A stretch of DNA of 64,000 nucleotides from Granulosicoccus sp047634635. Lineage in GTDB: Bacteria; Pseudomonadota; Gammaproteobacteria; Granulosicoccales; Granulosicoccaceae. Both the position numbers and the translations under genes were made by a program. How positions within the stretch are numbered: the stretch's first letter is position 1; every line of letters starts with the position of its first letter. Shown here piece by piece: positions 44,207 to 52,816 of this stretch. Under the pieces are notes generated by a model that saw only the letters and a program-made list of their open reading frames with translations, did no database searches and was not told the origin of the DNA. Where the stretch lies: NCBI GenBank assembly GCA_047634635.1, contig JBLIIE010000005.1, positions 1-64,000 on the forward strand, written 5' to 3'.

Positions 44207-45213
44207 TATTTTTGCAAATCCTTGAAATGCCAACACCGGACATTATGGGAAGTGCTTACAGACTCCTCAGGTGGCATCTGCGCACACTGGACAGACGAAT
44301 GATCACAACGCGGTTCAAATTGGCAACCAATCGGTCGATCATAGGCGTCAGGCGTTGAACCTCTAATAGCCGTAATACTCTGCGCACGACCACGCCCCAG
44401 AACCGGAATCGAATTCAGCAATGCACGTGTATAAGGATGTTTCGGCCTGCGAAGTACGTCATCGACAGTGCCTGCCTCCACGATATTGCCCATATACATC
44501 ACCGCTACATTATCCGCCAGCTCTGCAACAACCCCCATATCGTGAGTGATTAGAAGAATGGCAGTATCATGGTCTCGTTTCAGGGTATCCATTAACTCAA
44601 ATATTTGCGCCTGAATAGTCACATCCAATGCAGTCGTCGGTTCATCAGCTATGAGGATTTTAGGACTGCAAGCCATGGCCATAGCAATCATGGCTCGCTG
44701 GCGCATACCCCCTGAATACTGATGCGGGTATTCATTGACGCGTTGCTCGGGTAGCGAAATCCCCATGTCGGCGAGTAGTTGTATCGTGCGTTTACGGATC
44801 TGTTTTTTATTCAGTGTCGTGTGATATTGGAGTGTTTCGCCGATTTGAAAACCAATAGTGTAAGCCGGGTTCAGAGCCGTCATTGGATCTTGAAATATCA
44901 TAGCAATTTCAGAACCGCGTATTGAACGCATTTCGTCACCATTACGCTCTAGTTGATCAATCCTGATTTCTCGGTCTTTGGAAAAATAGGTAATTTCGCC
45001 AGATTCAATTCGGGACAATACCGGTAGCAACTGCATAATGGTGGACGCTGTAACTGACTTTCCACAGCCACTTTCACCAACAACACAGAGAGTCTTACCT
45101 TTTTCAATGTCAAAAGACACATCATTAACTGCTTTATTACAGCGTTGATTGTTATAAAAGAACGTTTTTAAATTTCTTACACGCAAGGCTAATGTTGAGG
45201 AATTCTTAGGCAT
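44206..45213 (-). CDS. Dpp/Opp-type ABC transporter ATP-binding protein D
   Basis: 335 residues. Walker A GESGCGKSV, Q-loop MIFQDPMTALNPAYTIGF, signature YSGGMRQRAMIAMAMAC, Walker B ILIADEPTTALDVTIQ, H-loop LLITHDMGVVAELADNVAVM. The C-terminal end has IGCQFEPRCDHSSVQCAQMP with the family's Cys cluster. It begins 9 bp after the permease C stop and is translationally coupled to the F subunit. Confidence 0.93.
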   Translation of the reverse strand: MPKNSSTLALRVRNLKTFFYNNQRCNKAVNDVSFDIEKGKTLCVVGESGCGKSVTASTIMQLLPVLSRIESGEITYFSKDREIRIDQLERNGDEMRSIRGSEIAMIFQDPMTALNPAYTIGFQIGETLQYHTTLNKKQIRKRTIQLLADMGISLPEQRVNEYPHQYSGGMRQRAMIAMAMACSPKILIADEPTTALDVTIQAQIFELMDTLKRDHDTAILLITHDMGVVAELADNVAVMYMGNIVEAGTVDDVLRRPKHPYTRALLNSIPVLGRGRAQSITAIRGSTPDAYDRPIGCQFEPRCDHSSVQCAQMPPEESVSTSHNVRCWHFKDLQK

Positions 45214-45221
45214 ATTTTTTA

Positions 45222-46136
45222 TCAGCCCTGTTGCATTGGATCAGCTGAATCACGTAATCCATCCCCAATAAAATTTACACTTAGCACAAACAATGATATC
45301 ACCAGGCCCACTGGCAACCACATCCACCAGTTGTTTTGCAATACCTGCAAGTCTTGAGCAACATTGAGAATATTTCCCCATGTTGGAATATTTAACGGAA
45401 CACCTAGCCCGAGAAAACTTAATCCTGCTTCTGCAAGAATGAACATAGCTGTTGTCAGTGTGACATTAACCATGATTGGACCCAGTGCATTAGGCAGAAT
45501 GTGTTTGTAACAGATACGGGCAGTAGAGACACCAAAACTCCTGAGAGCTTGCACATACTCCTCTTCACGCAGCGACAACATTCGTGCTCTTGCAAGTCGA
45601 AACATAGCACCCCATCCCGACAACACAAATATGATAATCAGGTTGAGCAAACTCTGCCCGACGATTGACACGAGTAACAACACCAAAATAATTTGTGGAA
45701 ACGCCATAAAGATCTCAGAGATACGAAGACAAATAACATCAATCCATCCGCCTTTGTATCCGGCATAACAGCCAATCAGCACCCCTACTGTGGCGCAAAG
45801 TAGTGCGCTGCCCAGACCGACAAGAATGGATACTCGCCCTCCGTACAGCACGCGCGAAAAAACATCACGCCCAGTTTTATCAGTACCAAACCAGTGTTCT
45901 GCCGAGGGTGCTTGTAACCGACCGCGCAAATCAATTTTACCCGGATCGTAGTCCGTTAGCCAAGGAGCAAAAACCGAGGCTAACAAAATGATACTGAACA
46001 GTATCAAACCGACCAATGCGAGCGGATTATTAAGCATTTTCCGCAAGGCACGACTGCCAGTACGAGTTTTGAGTTTGCCAGACTCTTCCATTTCGCGTAG
46101 GCGATCAAACTTACGATCAAGTGCAGAGCGAGGCAT
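45222..46136 (-). CDS. Dpp/Opp-type ABC transporter permease C
   Basis: 304 residues with six hydrophobic segments. The N-terminal TM after a charged segment (LRKMLNNPLALVGLILFSII) and then HWFGTDKTGRDVFSRVLYGG are typical of DppC/OppC. The EAA loop is EEYVQALRSFGVSTARICYK HILPNALGP (read as one region), and AEAGLSFLGLGVPLNIPTWG follows. ATG at 46136 is 3 bp after the permease B stop. Heterodimer partner of the B subunit. Confidence 0.93.
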   Translation of the reverse strand: MPRSALDRKFDRLREMEESGKLKTRTGSRALRKMLNNPLALVGLILFSIILLASVFAPWLTDYDPGKIDLRGRLQAPSAEHWFGTDKTGRDVFSRVLYGGRVSILVGLGSALLCATVGVLIGCYAGYKGGWIDVICLRISEIFMAFPQIILVLLLVSIVGQSLLNLIIIFVLSGWGAMFRLARARMLSLREEEYVQALRSFGVSTARICYKHILPNALGPIMVNVTLTTAMFILAEAGLSFLGLGVPLNIPTWGNILNVAQDLQVLQNNWWMWLPVGLVISLFVLSVNFIGDGLRDSADPMQQG

Positions 46137-46139
46137 ACG

Positions 46140-47105
46140 CTATTCAGAACCCATTCGAACACGAGGATCGATCAAGGCAGTTAATACATCGACTATTAAG
46201 CTGGCCAGCAACATGGCAAAAACAGAAAATAACGCAATCATCATAACCAACGGATAATCCTGTCCACGCACAGCTTCAATAAATTCCGCCCCAACTCCCG
46301 GCCACTGAAATACTTCCTCGATGATAACCGAACCTCCTATTAATGTTGGTAACCTGAATCCAATGATGACGATTACAGGCGTCAGTGCAACGCGGAAACC
46401 GTGTAGAAAGTTAATACGCCATTCCGGAAGTCCTTTGGAGCGTGCAGTTTTAATAAAATCCCTGTTTAACGCATCTAGCATCGACGAACGTGAATATCTC
46501 ATCACACCGGCTGTCATCATTAAGGACAGGACCAGTGATGGCAGAATAATATTGGGCAAGTGATCAAACCAGCTGTCAAATCCTGGCATGAGTCTGCCAC
46601 CAACGGGTAGCCAACCGAGCTTAAGTGAGAATATAAGGATAGCTACAAGCCCAAAGAAAAACTCCGGGATGGAAACTCCCAACATTCCGACAACGGTAAG
46701 TCCGCTGTCACTCCACTTCCCGCGATTCAGGGCACTATAAGTACCAAGTAGACAACCTAAAATTGTTGATATAAGAAGTGCTGCTGCTGAGAGCTCAAGC
46801 GTCGCTGGTAGACGATCCAGAACAATCTCCGAAATTGCCACCCCACCAGATAGGGAATGACCAAAGTCACCAGTAACAGCGTGTGTAAGCCACACCCAGT
46901 AACGGTGGATAAAACTTTTATTGAGTCCTAAGGACTCTCGAATAAGTTCCAGTTTTTCAGCACTGACGGTATTAGCCAGCTCTGGCGGAATCATGTGCGA
47001 TACAGCATCGCCTGGTGTGAATTCCAGGCCCAGATACACCAGAAAACTGATTACCACCAACATCGGCATCAGAATTAGCAATCGCCTGATGATAAAGATC
47101 AACAA
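46140..47105 (-). CDS. Dpp/Opp-type ABC transporter permease B
   Basis: 321 residues, six membrane segments. N-terminal IIRRLLILMPMLVVISFLVY, LGLNKSFIHRYWVWLTHAVT with GDFGHS (DppB signature), the EAA loop RDFIKTARSKGLPEWRINFL, and IIEEVFQWPGVGAEFIEAV. The start is a TTG at 47105 with a strong GAGGAGG 8 bases upstream. A 19-bp hairpin separates it from the binding-protein gene. Confidence 0.92.
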   Translation of the reverse strand: MLIFIIRRLLILMPMLVVISFLVYLGLEFTPGDAVSHMIPPELANTVSAEKLELIRESLGLNKSFIHRYWVWLTHAVTGDFGHSLSGGVAISEIVLDRLPATLELSAAALLISTILGCLLGTYSALNRGKWSDSGLTVVGMLGVSIPEFFFGLVAILIFSLKLGWLPVGGRLMPGFDSWFDHLPNIILPSLVLSLMMTAGVMRYSRSSMLDALNRDFIKTARSKGLPEWRINFLHGFRVALTPVIVIIGFRLPTLIGGSVIIEEVFQWPGVGAEFIEAVRGQDYPLVMMIALFSVFAMLLASLIVDVLTALIDPRVRMGSE

Positions 47106-47128
47106 GAAGACATCCTCCTCAACCTATA

Positions 47129-47171
47129 GAGAATGGCAATCACGACGATGCGCGTCGTGATTGCCATTCTC
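47129..47171 (-). promoter_or_regulatory. 19-bp perfect hairpin between binding-protein and permease genes
   Basis: GAGAATGGCAATCACGACG (47129-47147), loop ATGCG, then its exact inverted complement (47153-47171). On the minus strand it lies 7 bp after the binding-protein stop and ends 23 bp before the permease B start. There is no T-run, so it looks like an mRNA-stabilising or partial-readthrough element that raises binding-protein level over the membrane genes. Confidence 0.75.
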
Positions 47172-47178
47172 AATCCGC

Positions 47179-48789
47179 CTACGGCTTGTTGGCGAATTTG
47201 TTCACTCTCAAAGAACGGGTATAAGGAATGTCAGCTGGGATGACACGCATGTGCCCCATATCCTCCAGTCCTTTCACGTCAGCAACAGATTTGGTAAATC
47301 CAAAATCAAGCCGCTTAGCGCCAGCATTCTTCAGCACGTTAACATCATTGTCACCACTTGGGAATGCAACGATCTCATCGATCTTGGCCACACCGCCATG
47401 ATAATTTTCAAAAGGTACGAACCGGACGAAATCGTTCATCTGGACTTCAGCGATCTTGAAGGGTCCAGAACCTATAGGATTCTGCCAGAACGGATGTTGC
47501 TGAAACTCCAGTGGATTATTATCTGACAGCAAATGCTTAGGCAGTATCGCAAATTGTCCAAATGACAACATGAAGTTTGGATCCAACTTGGCAAACTTGA
47601 TTGATACAGAGTTGCCATCAACAGTTACACCCGACATTGAATCAGCACTACCTGCTACAAAAGCTTCAGCACCTTCAATGGAATTAAATGTATTAGACAA
47701 CACGGCGCTAATGGCCGGCACTTTAAGTGTTGCACCGATCGACCATGCGACATCTTCACCCGTTAACGGCGCGCCATCATGCCAGGTGACACCGTCCTTG
47801 ATGTTAAACGTTACAGACATACCGTCAGCAGCTACATCGTAACTTTCAGCCAGTTGACCACTAGTGGGTACTAATGATCCATCAACTGCAAGCAAGCGAT
47901 CAAAAACAACCTTGGAATAGATGTACAGCCCGGGGTTTAGCAACGGGTGTTGAAAAAACTGGCTAGGTGCAGTATTTGTATAGGCCACTTTTTTGCCGTT
48001 GGCATCTGGTTCCACCGTCCAATCGACAATACCCCAGTTGTAATTGAACTGCGCATTGCCGTACAGGCCGCCGTTACGATTTAAGCGATCACTTTCGTAG
48101 ATGAAAAGTTGCTGATAATAAAGTGGAATATCGGATAATGCTTCATTCTCATACTTCTGAAATTCGGCGAAAGCCGCTATTTGTGTTTCAGCATCGGCAC
48201 TGGCATTGATACCGTCAATCAAGTTGTCAATATCAGCATTTGCCGGTGTATAGGAGTTCGTGTTAGACCGATAGCCGTTGTAGTATTCCTGTAAAGCGAG
48301 CGCCGCTTTTGCACCATAGGCAATATCCCATTTAATCGCACTGGTATCTGAATTCGGCTCAGGTAGAACATTCAGTTGTTCGCCAACATCGCCCTCAAGC
48401 TTGCGATAGGTCATCTCTATGCCCACATCACTGAGATACGCTTGAATGGCGACCATCAGATCGGCCGTTAGTTGATCTCCGTAGTAATAAACAACATCCA
48501 GAACTTGTGACTTATCCCAGTCGGCATCCTTCAGAAGAGCCCGTGCCTTGTCAGGGTCGTATTTATAAGCGTTTAATTCTGCCGCTTTAAACGCACCGTT
48601 GGGAATCATAGAATCCGCGGCTATCGCTTTACCCTCCAATAATGTTTCCGCAATGGTATCCATGTCGATTGCGTAGGCTATTGCCTGACGCACGCGTACA
48701 TCGGAAAGTTGATTGGCATCCGCTAATACATCGGATGTAGAAAATTGCATGGCCGCTGCCATGGCAATACCCAGTATCGTTTTTTTCAC
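47179..48789 (-). CDS. Dpp/Opp-type ABC substrate-binding protein, apparently circularly permuted
   Basis: 536 residues, signal peptide 1-24 (KKTILGIAMAAAMQFSTSDVLA), GTG start with GGAG. The mature protein starts with what is normally the C-terminal half of a family-5 binding protein: LSDVRVRQAIAYAIDMDTIA, the YDPDKARALLKDADW block, and QEYYNGYRSNTNSY (about residues 27-255). Then residues ~266-536 hold the normal N-terminal half: YSKVVFDRLLAVDG, GQLAESYDVAADGMSVTFNI, KDGVTWHDGAPLTGEDVAWS, ILPKHL, NPIGSGPFKI. It ends RVNKFANKP, where relatives continue directly into DVRVRQA. The total length is normal. It should bind the imported sugar acid; the ligand is inferred from the nan context. Confidence 0.88.
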   Translation of the reverse strand: MKKTILGIAMAAAMQFSTSDVLADANQLSDVRVRQAIAYAIDMDTIAETLLEGKAIAADSMIPNGAFKAAELNAYKYDPDKARALLKDADWDKSQVLDVVYYYGDQLTADLMVAIQAYLSDVGIEMTYRKLEGDVGEQLNVLPEPNSDTSAIKWDIAYGAKAALALQEYYNGYRSNTNSYTPANADIDNLIDGINASADAETQIAAFAEFQKYENEALSDIPLYYQQLFIYESDRLNRNGGLYGNAQFNYNWGIVDWTVEPDANGKKVAYTNTAPSQFFQHPLLNPGLYIYSKVVFDRLLAVDGSLVPTSGQLAESYDVAADGMSVTFNIKDGVTWHDGAPLTGEDVAWSIGATLKVPAISAVLSNTFNSIEGAEAFVAGSADSMSGVTVDGNSVSIKFAKLDPNFMLSFGQFAILPKHLLSDNNPLEFQQHPFWQNPIGSGPFKIAEVQMNDFVRFVPFENYHGGVAKIDEIVAFPSGDNDVNVLKNAGAKRLDFGFTKSVADVKGLEDMGHMRVIPADIPYTRSLRVNKFANKP

Positions 48790-48841
48790 TTTACTCTCCT
48801 CGTTATCCTGTCTTGCGTTGGTTTGTTGGACGTTTACTTTT

Positions 48842-49543
48842 TTACACGTGGTGACTGAGCGCCTGTTCGAAGTACGTACCGTAGTTTCGAGTCAAATGCT
48901 TATCGAGAATGGTTACAGCTGTTTCTGCATCTTTTCCTAACATGGCTTTAACAATTAGCCGGTGCTCATCATTACTTAATTTGTTCCTTTCTTCATAATT
49001 TTCCACCGCTGGACGACTGTTCATCAGTTGTTTCACAAAGACTTCGTGGAGCCCAATGAAAATAGGATTCCCCGGAATTTCAGTGAGGACCCGGTGAAAC
49101 GCTACATCTGAGTTGCGAAAGCCCACCGCGTCCTGCAAGCTTTTTTCACACGCATCTATGGCAGCAAGCAGTCGTGCAATATGGGCATTGCTGGCATGTA
49201 TGACGGCATATCTAAGCATGCTGGTCTCGAGGAACAACCTGGCTTGTTCCAGATGCGCTCTTCCCTCGTTATCAGAGAAAAAATATTTGGCGGCATCTCC
49301 CATGCTAATCATGAGTTGCCCCAATGTGGGATTAACAACCCGCGGCCGTTTGCCCTTCGAGTGATTTGCAAGCTGAATGCCCTGCAAGATAGTCATAGCC
49401 TCTCTTACCACACTACGCCCAATTCCGAATTTCTCACACAATTCGCGTTCTGACGGGAACATATCGCCAGCCTTAAGCTGTCCTGCATGGACTTTAGCGG
49501 CAAGATCGTTTGCTATGTGGGCGGCTGTAACGTGAATACTCAT
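48842..49543 (-). CDS. GntR/FCD regulator 1 of the sialic-acid locus
   Basis: About 233 residues. Winged HTH: IANDLAAKVHAGQLKAGDMF, PSERELCEKFGIGRSVVREA, MTILQG, then a KGKRPRVVNP wing. The C-terminal FCD domain has HLEQARLFLETSMLRYAVIH, FHRVLTEIPGNPIF and the metal-site DEHRLIVKAMLGKD. ATG at 49543 aligns with the start of its paralogue at 56116-56805, to which it is very similar over the whole length. First gene of the ABC operon (53 bp before the binding protein) and divergent from nanA. A NanR-like role sensing a sialic acid is likely. Confidence 0.9.
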   Translation of the reverse strand: MSIHVTAAHIANDLAAKVHAGQLKAGDMFPSERELCEKFGIGRSVVREAMTILQGIQLANHSKGKRPRVVNPTLGQLMISMGDAAKYFFSDNEGRAHLEQARLFLETSMLRYAVIHASNAHIARLLAAIDACEKSLQDAVGFRNSDVAFHRVLTEIPGNPIFIGLHEVFVKQLMNSRPAVENYEERNKLSNDEHRLIVKAMLGKDAETAVTILDKHLTRNYGTYFEQALSHHV

Positions 49544-49594
49544 AGTCGAGCATTGTGCACACAATATTATATTTATCAACTCAAAATATAATTT

Positions 49595-49625
49595 TGGTCA
49601 TCTAAAATATTTATTTGGTTGACTG
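49595..49625. promoter_or_regulatory. Paired GntR operator-like sites in the regulator 1/nanA promoter
   Basis: TGGTCATCTA (49595-49604) and TGGTTGACTG (49616-49625) lie 21 bp apart, two helical turns. Both resemble the palindromic TGGTCAACCA upstream of regulator 2 (56881-56890) and the TGGT-N-ACCA type of FadR-subfamily sites. They sit between the two divergent start codons, positioned to control both units. Confidence 0.5.
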
Positions 49626-49675
49626 AAAGTTAGATGTTTTTTATAGTGGCGTGACTCAATACACGTGACCCAAGC

Positions 49676-50587
49676 ATGACTAAAAAGCCAGGTAGCAACG
49701 GAATTCACGCAGCCATGCTGACACCATTCCACGATGATGAATCCATTGCAGTTGAGGGAATAGGCCCGCTCGTTGACTATATTCTGGCAAACGGCGTGGA
49801 TGGTTTGTATGCCGGTGGCAGTTCAGGTGAATGCATATTGCAAAGCCGACCTGAAAGAGAGTTATTGCTGCGCGAATTAGCACATTACGCGAAAGGCAAA
49901 TGCACCTTGATTGCCCACGTCGGAGCTGCTTCAACCGCTGATGCAGTCGCCATGGCCAAAGTAGCCGCTCAAAGTGGCTATGACTATGTGTCGGCCATCC
50001 CCCCCTACTACTACCCGCACAGTAAAGCTGGCATAGCGGACTATTACAAAGCCATCGTAGATGCCTCCGGCATACCGCTCATCATTTACAACATACCCGC
50101 CTTAACGGGAGTTGACATCGGCACCGATGGACTATTAGATCTGTTAGAAGACGACAGAATTGCAGGTGTTAAATTCACGGCAACTGATCTCTTCCAATTT
50201 TGGAAGCTGCGCCGGAGCGCCCCGGATAAATCCTTTTTCTTTGGTACCGATGAAATGTTCCTCGCTGCAGTGGCAACCGGTGCCGATGGGGGCATTGGCA
50301 GTACTTACAACTTAATTGGCAATGTGTATGTGGGTATATGCGAAGCCATCACCGCAGGTGACATTGAAAAGGCACGACAATTACAATCTGTCAGTAATGA
50401 GCTGGTGCAGGTATTACTGACAACGGGTGTGTTGCCCGGGCTTAAGCACTCGTTAAACCGTCTCGGTGTAACGGTGGGTCGGTGTCGACAACCTTTTACC
50501 ACGCCATCTAGTGAATCCCTTGCTCAGCTTGATCAGTGGATTGATAAGCATCTCGCTACAGGCCTGCTAAAGAGTTCCAATCTGTGA
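49676..50587 (+). CDS. nanA: N-acetylneuraminate lyase
   Basis: 303 residues, DapA/NanA superfamily TIM barrel, splits sialic acid to N-acetylmannosamine and pyruvate. NanA-specific features: GLYAGGSSGECILQS (GSSGE at 48-52), GKCTLIAHVGAASTADA, VSAIPPYYYP, Tyr138 in IIYNIPALTG, Schiff-base Lys166 in GVKFTAT, GADGGIGSTYNLIGNVY and VLPGLKHSLNRLG. Similarity to E. coli NanA is high across the length, well above that to DapA. First gene of unit 2; its TGA overlaps the GTG of the dioxygenase gene. Divergent from GntR regulator 1. Confidence 0.94.
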   Translation: MTKKPGSNGIHAAMLTPFHDDESIAVEGIGPLVDYILANGVDGLYAGGSSGECILQSRPERELLLRELAHYAKGKCTLIAHVGAASTADAVAMAKVAAQSGYDYVSAIPPYYYPHSKAGIADYYKAIVDASGIPLIIYNIPALTGVDIGTDGLLDLLEDDRIAGVKFTATDLFQFWKLRRSAPDKSFFFGTDEMFLAAVATGADGGIGSTYNLIGNVYVGICEAITAGDIEKARQLQSVSNELVQVLLTTGVLPGLKHSLNRLGVTVGRCRQPFTTPSSESLAQLDQWIDKHLATGLLKSSNL

Positions 50588-51351
50588 GTCGGACACTGAA
50601 TGACTTTCAACAGAAAAGTTTCTCAGATGAGGGTTACCTAGCTATAAATCCTCTTTTTGATGATGCGAAAATCGCTGAAATAAATCAAGAATTAGAACGT
50701 TTCATAGTCGATGTTGTTCCCACCATGCCCACTACGCATGTGTATTACGAGGACAAAGCTGATTCGAGTTCGTTGAAGCAACTGCAGAATATTTTTCAGT
50801 ATGATTCGTATTTTAACGACTTGATGACCATGGGGACAATACGCTCCATGGCGGAAGAGCTGCTTCAGGATGAAGTCGTACCCATCAATATGCAGTATTT
50901 CAACAAACCGGCTGGCAGTGGACTAGCTACCCCACCTCATCAGGACGGATACTACTTTCATCTCACGCCATGTGAGGCAGTAACAGGGTGGCTGGCGTTG
51001 GAAGACGTTGATGAGGAAAACGGTTGCATACGCTATGTCAAAGGTTCTCATCTGAAGCCTACATTCCGAGCGCATGGTAAAACCGGCGTCATCGGGTTCT
51101 CCCAAGGCATAAGCGATTTCGGTACAACTGAGGACAAAGCCAATACCGTGGCGATCCAAGGTAGTGCTGGAACATTCCTAATCCACAACGCAAAGACCAT
51201 TCACTTCGCAGAGGCCAACCTGTCTGATACACGCTCTCGACGAGCACTGGGTTTTATCTACTACGCACAGCAGGCAAAGATAGATGCTAATGCACAAAAC
51301 GCTTATCAGAAATCTCTCGATATCCAATTGAAGTCAGACTCGAAAATCTAA
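50584..51351 (+). CDS. Phytanoyl-CoA dioxygenase (PhyH)-family Fe(II)/2-oxoglutarate oxygenase
   Basis: 255 residues, cytoplasmic. The iron triad is visible: His119 and Asp121 in PPHQDGYYF and His207 in KTIHFAEAN; Arg219 or Arg220 (DTRSRRALG) should hold 2-oxoglutarate. Also VTGWLALEDVDEENGCIRYV and KGSHL, typical of PhyH. These enzymes hydroxylate or, by hydroxylation, demethylate small substrates. GTG at 50584 overlaps the nanA stop, so it is coupled to sialic acid breakdown. Removing an O-methyl group or oxidising a modified sialic acid is a possible task; the substrate is not known. Confidence 0.87.
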   Translation: MSRTLNDFQQKSFSDEGYLAINPLFDDAKIAEINQELERFIVDVVPTMPTTHVYYEDKADSSSLKQLQNIFQYDSYFNDLMTMGTIRSMAEELLQDEVVPINMQYFNKPAGSGLATPPHQDGYYFHLTPCEAVTGWLALEDVDEENGCIRYVKGSHLKPTFRAHGKTGVIGFSQGISDFGTTEDKANTVAIQGSAGTFLIHNAKTIHFAEANLSDTRSRRALGFIYYAQQAKIDANAQNAYQKSLDIQLKSDSKI

Positions 51352-51366
51352 CAATCGGAGAGCACG

Positions 51367-52812
51367 TTGACGGAAAATACTGGCAGTAAAGCCCCACCCA
51401 ACATCGTCTACATGATGTTCGATCAAGCTAAAGCCTCTGCCATGAGCTTCCTCGGCAATTCTCACTTGCAAATGCCATTTTGTGAACGAATGGCAGGCAT
51501 AGGCTGGGTGTTTGAAAATGTATTTGCAGCATCGTCTATCTGCACACCATCACGGGCTTCGGTTCACACTGGTATGTATCCTTCGGTACATCAGGTAACA
51601 TGCCATCAAAATCGCGCACCATACAATTTGCCACAGCTTGCAGAGATCTTCCAGTCAGCCGGATACTATACAGCCGCCGCCGGACACTACGAACCTGAGC
51701 GAAATCTATCACGGGGATGGCATGAACAAGCCCCTATGCATGAGCGCGGACCACTGTTTGAGAGCTGGATGCAACACATTCGCTCAGGGCGTAAAGACGT
51801 AGCGTGGTCTTCAGGCAGTATTGACGCCGATGCATCAGAAGGAAATGCTAGCCTGCTTACCGATCGAATGCTGCGTATGTTGACACAAGCTGAGCTGAGC
51901 GAAAAACCCTTCTACCTGCACATGTGCTACGACGATCCGCACCCTCCCTATTTTGTGCCTCGCCCCTACGACACAATGATTAATTCGGAAAGCCTACCGC
52001 TTCCACCCAAAGGTGATGAACAAAAATTACCTGCCTGGCAAGCTAAAGCGCGCAAGGAGGTAGGCTCTGCTCAAGCAAGTGACACGGACGCAAGGAAGGT
52101 GTTGGCAACCTACTACGGGATGATTCGTTACATTGACGATGAGATGGAAAAACTTTACAGCGCACTTGCTCAAAGCTGCCATCTGGACAATACATGGATT
52201 GTTATTGGTTCGGATCATGGCGACTATACGGGTGAAAAAGGCTTATTCAACAAATCTGAATCTTTGTATGAGTGTCTTTTACATGTACCGTTGATTATCG
52301 TACCGCCACACGGTACAAGCGTTCAATCTGCAGAGCATACCCGCATCAATCACCTGGTCAGTTCAGTTGATCTATTCCCAACTCTGCTAGGGCTTGCTGA
52401 TATCCCCCCCCCCGTTAATCAAGGTGTCGATTTGGTGCCATGGGTTCGAGACGGTGCAAGTACTGCTATTCACGAAGCAGTATTTGCACAAGTTGGTAAT
52501 TACCACGGGCACATTGGTACTAGTTGGCCAAGTGGCATGCCAGCTTCAGGTAGACACAAGAGCCTGACCTACTCTGCCCGCAACCTAAAATACTCCTATA
52601 TACAAGATCTGGACAATGGCGATGAGGCCTATGATCTGATTGACGATCCGTTCGAACTCGACAATTTGTTGAATGAAGGTTCAACACCACTCACAGCTGA
52701 ACACATGGAACTGGTGCAACGCATCGATGCATTCGAACAATCGTGCTCACACATGCGCGACAAACTTGGAGTTATTGCAGGGGATCGTGGATTCGTGAAA
52801 GGTTGGGAGTGA
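51367..52812 (+). CDS. Type I sulfatase in the sialic-acid locus (sulfatase 2)
   Basis: 481 residues. NIVYMMFDQAKASAMSFLG start, formylglycine motif Cys59-Thr-Pro-Ser-Arg63 (SSICTPSRASVHTG), metal-binding VIGSDHGDYTGEKGLFNKSE, and DPHPPYFVPRPYD. No signal peptide is seen, so it is probably cytoplasmic. TTG start at 51367 with GGAG 7-8 bases upstream and no better alternative. It is clearly distinct from sulfatase 1 rather than a recent copy. Coupled between the dioxygenase and the enolase-superfamily gene. Confidence 0.88.
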   Translation: MTENTGSKAPPNIVYMMFDQAKASAMSFLGNSHLQMPFCERMAGIGWVFENVFAASSICTPSRASVHTGMYPSVHQVTCHQNRAPYNLPQLAEIFQSAGYYTAAAGHYEPERNLSRGWHEQAPMHERGPLFESWMQHIRSGRKDVAWSSGSIDADASEGNASLLTDRMLRMLTQAELSEKPFYLHMCYDDPHPPYFVPRPYDTMINSESLPLPPKGDEQKLPAWQAKARKEVGSAQASDTDARKVLATYYGMIRYIDDEMEKLYSALAQSCHLDNTWIVIGSDHGDYTGEKGLFNKSESLYECLLHVPLIIVPPHGTSVQSAEHTRINHLVSSVDLFPTLLGLADIPPPVNQGVDLVPWVRDGASTAIHEAVFAQVGNYHGHIGTSWPSGMPASGRHKSLTYSARNLKYSYIQDLDNGDEAYDLIDDPFELDNLLNEGSTPLTAEHMELVQRIDAFEQSCSHMRDKLGVIAGDRGFVKGWE

Positions 52813-52816
52813 ACGA

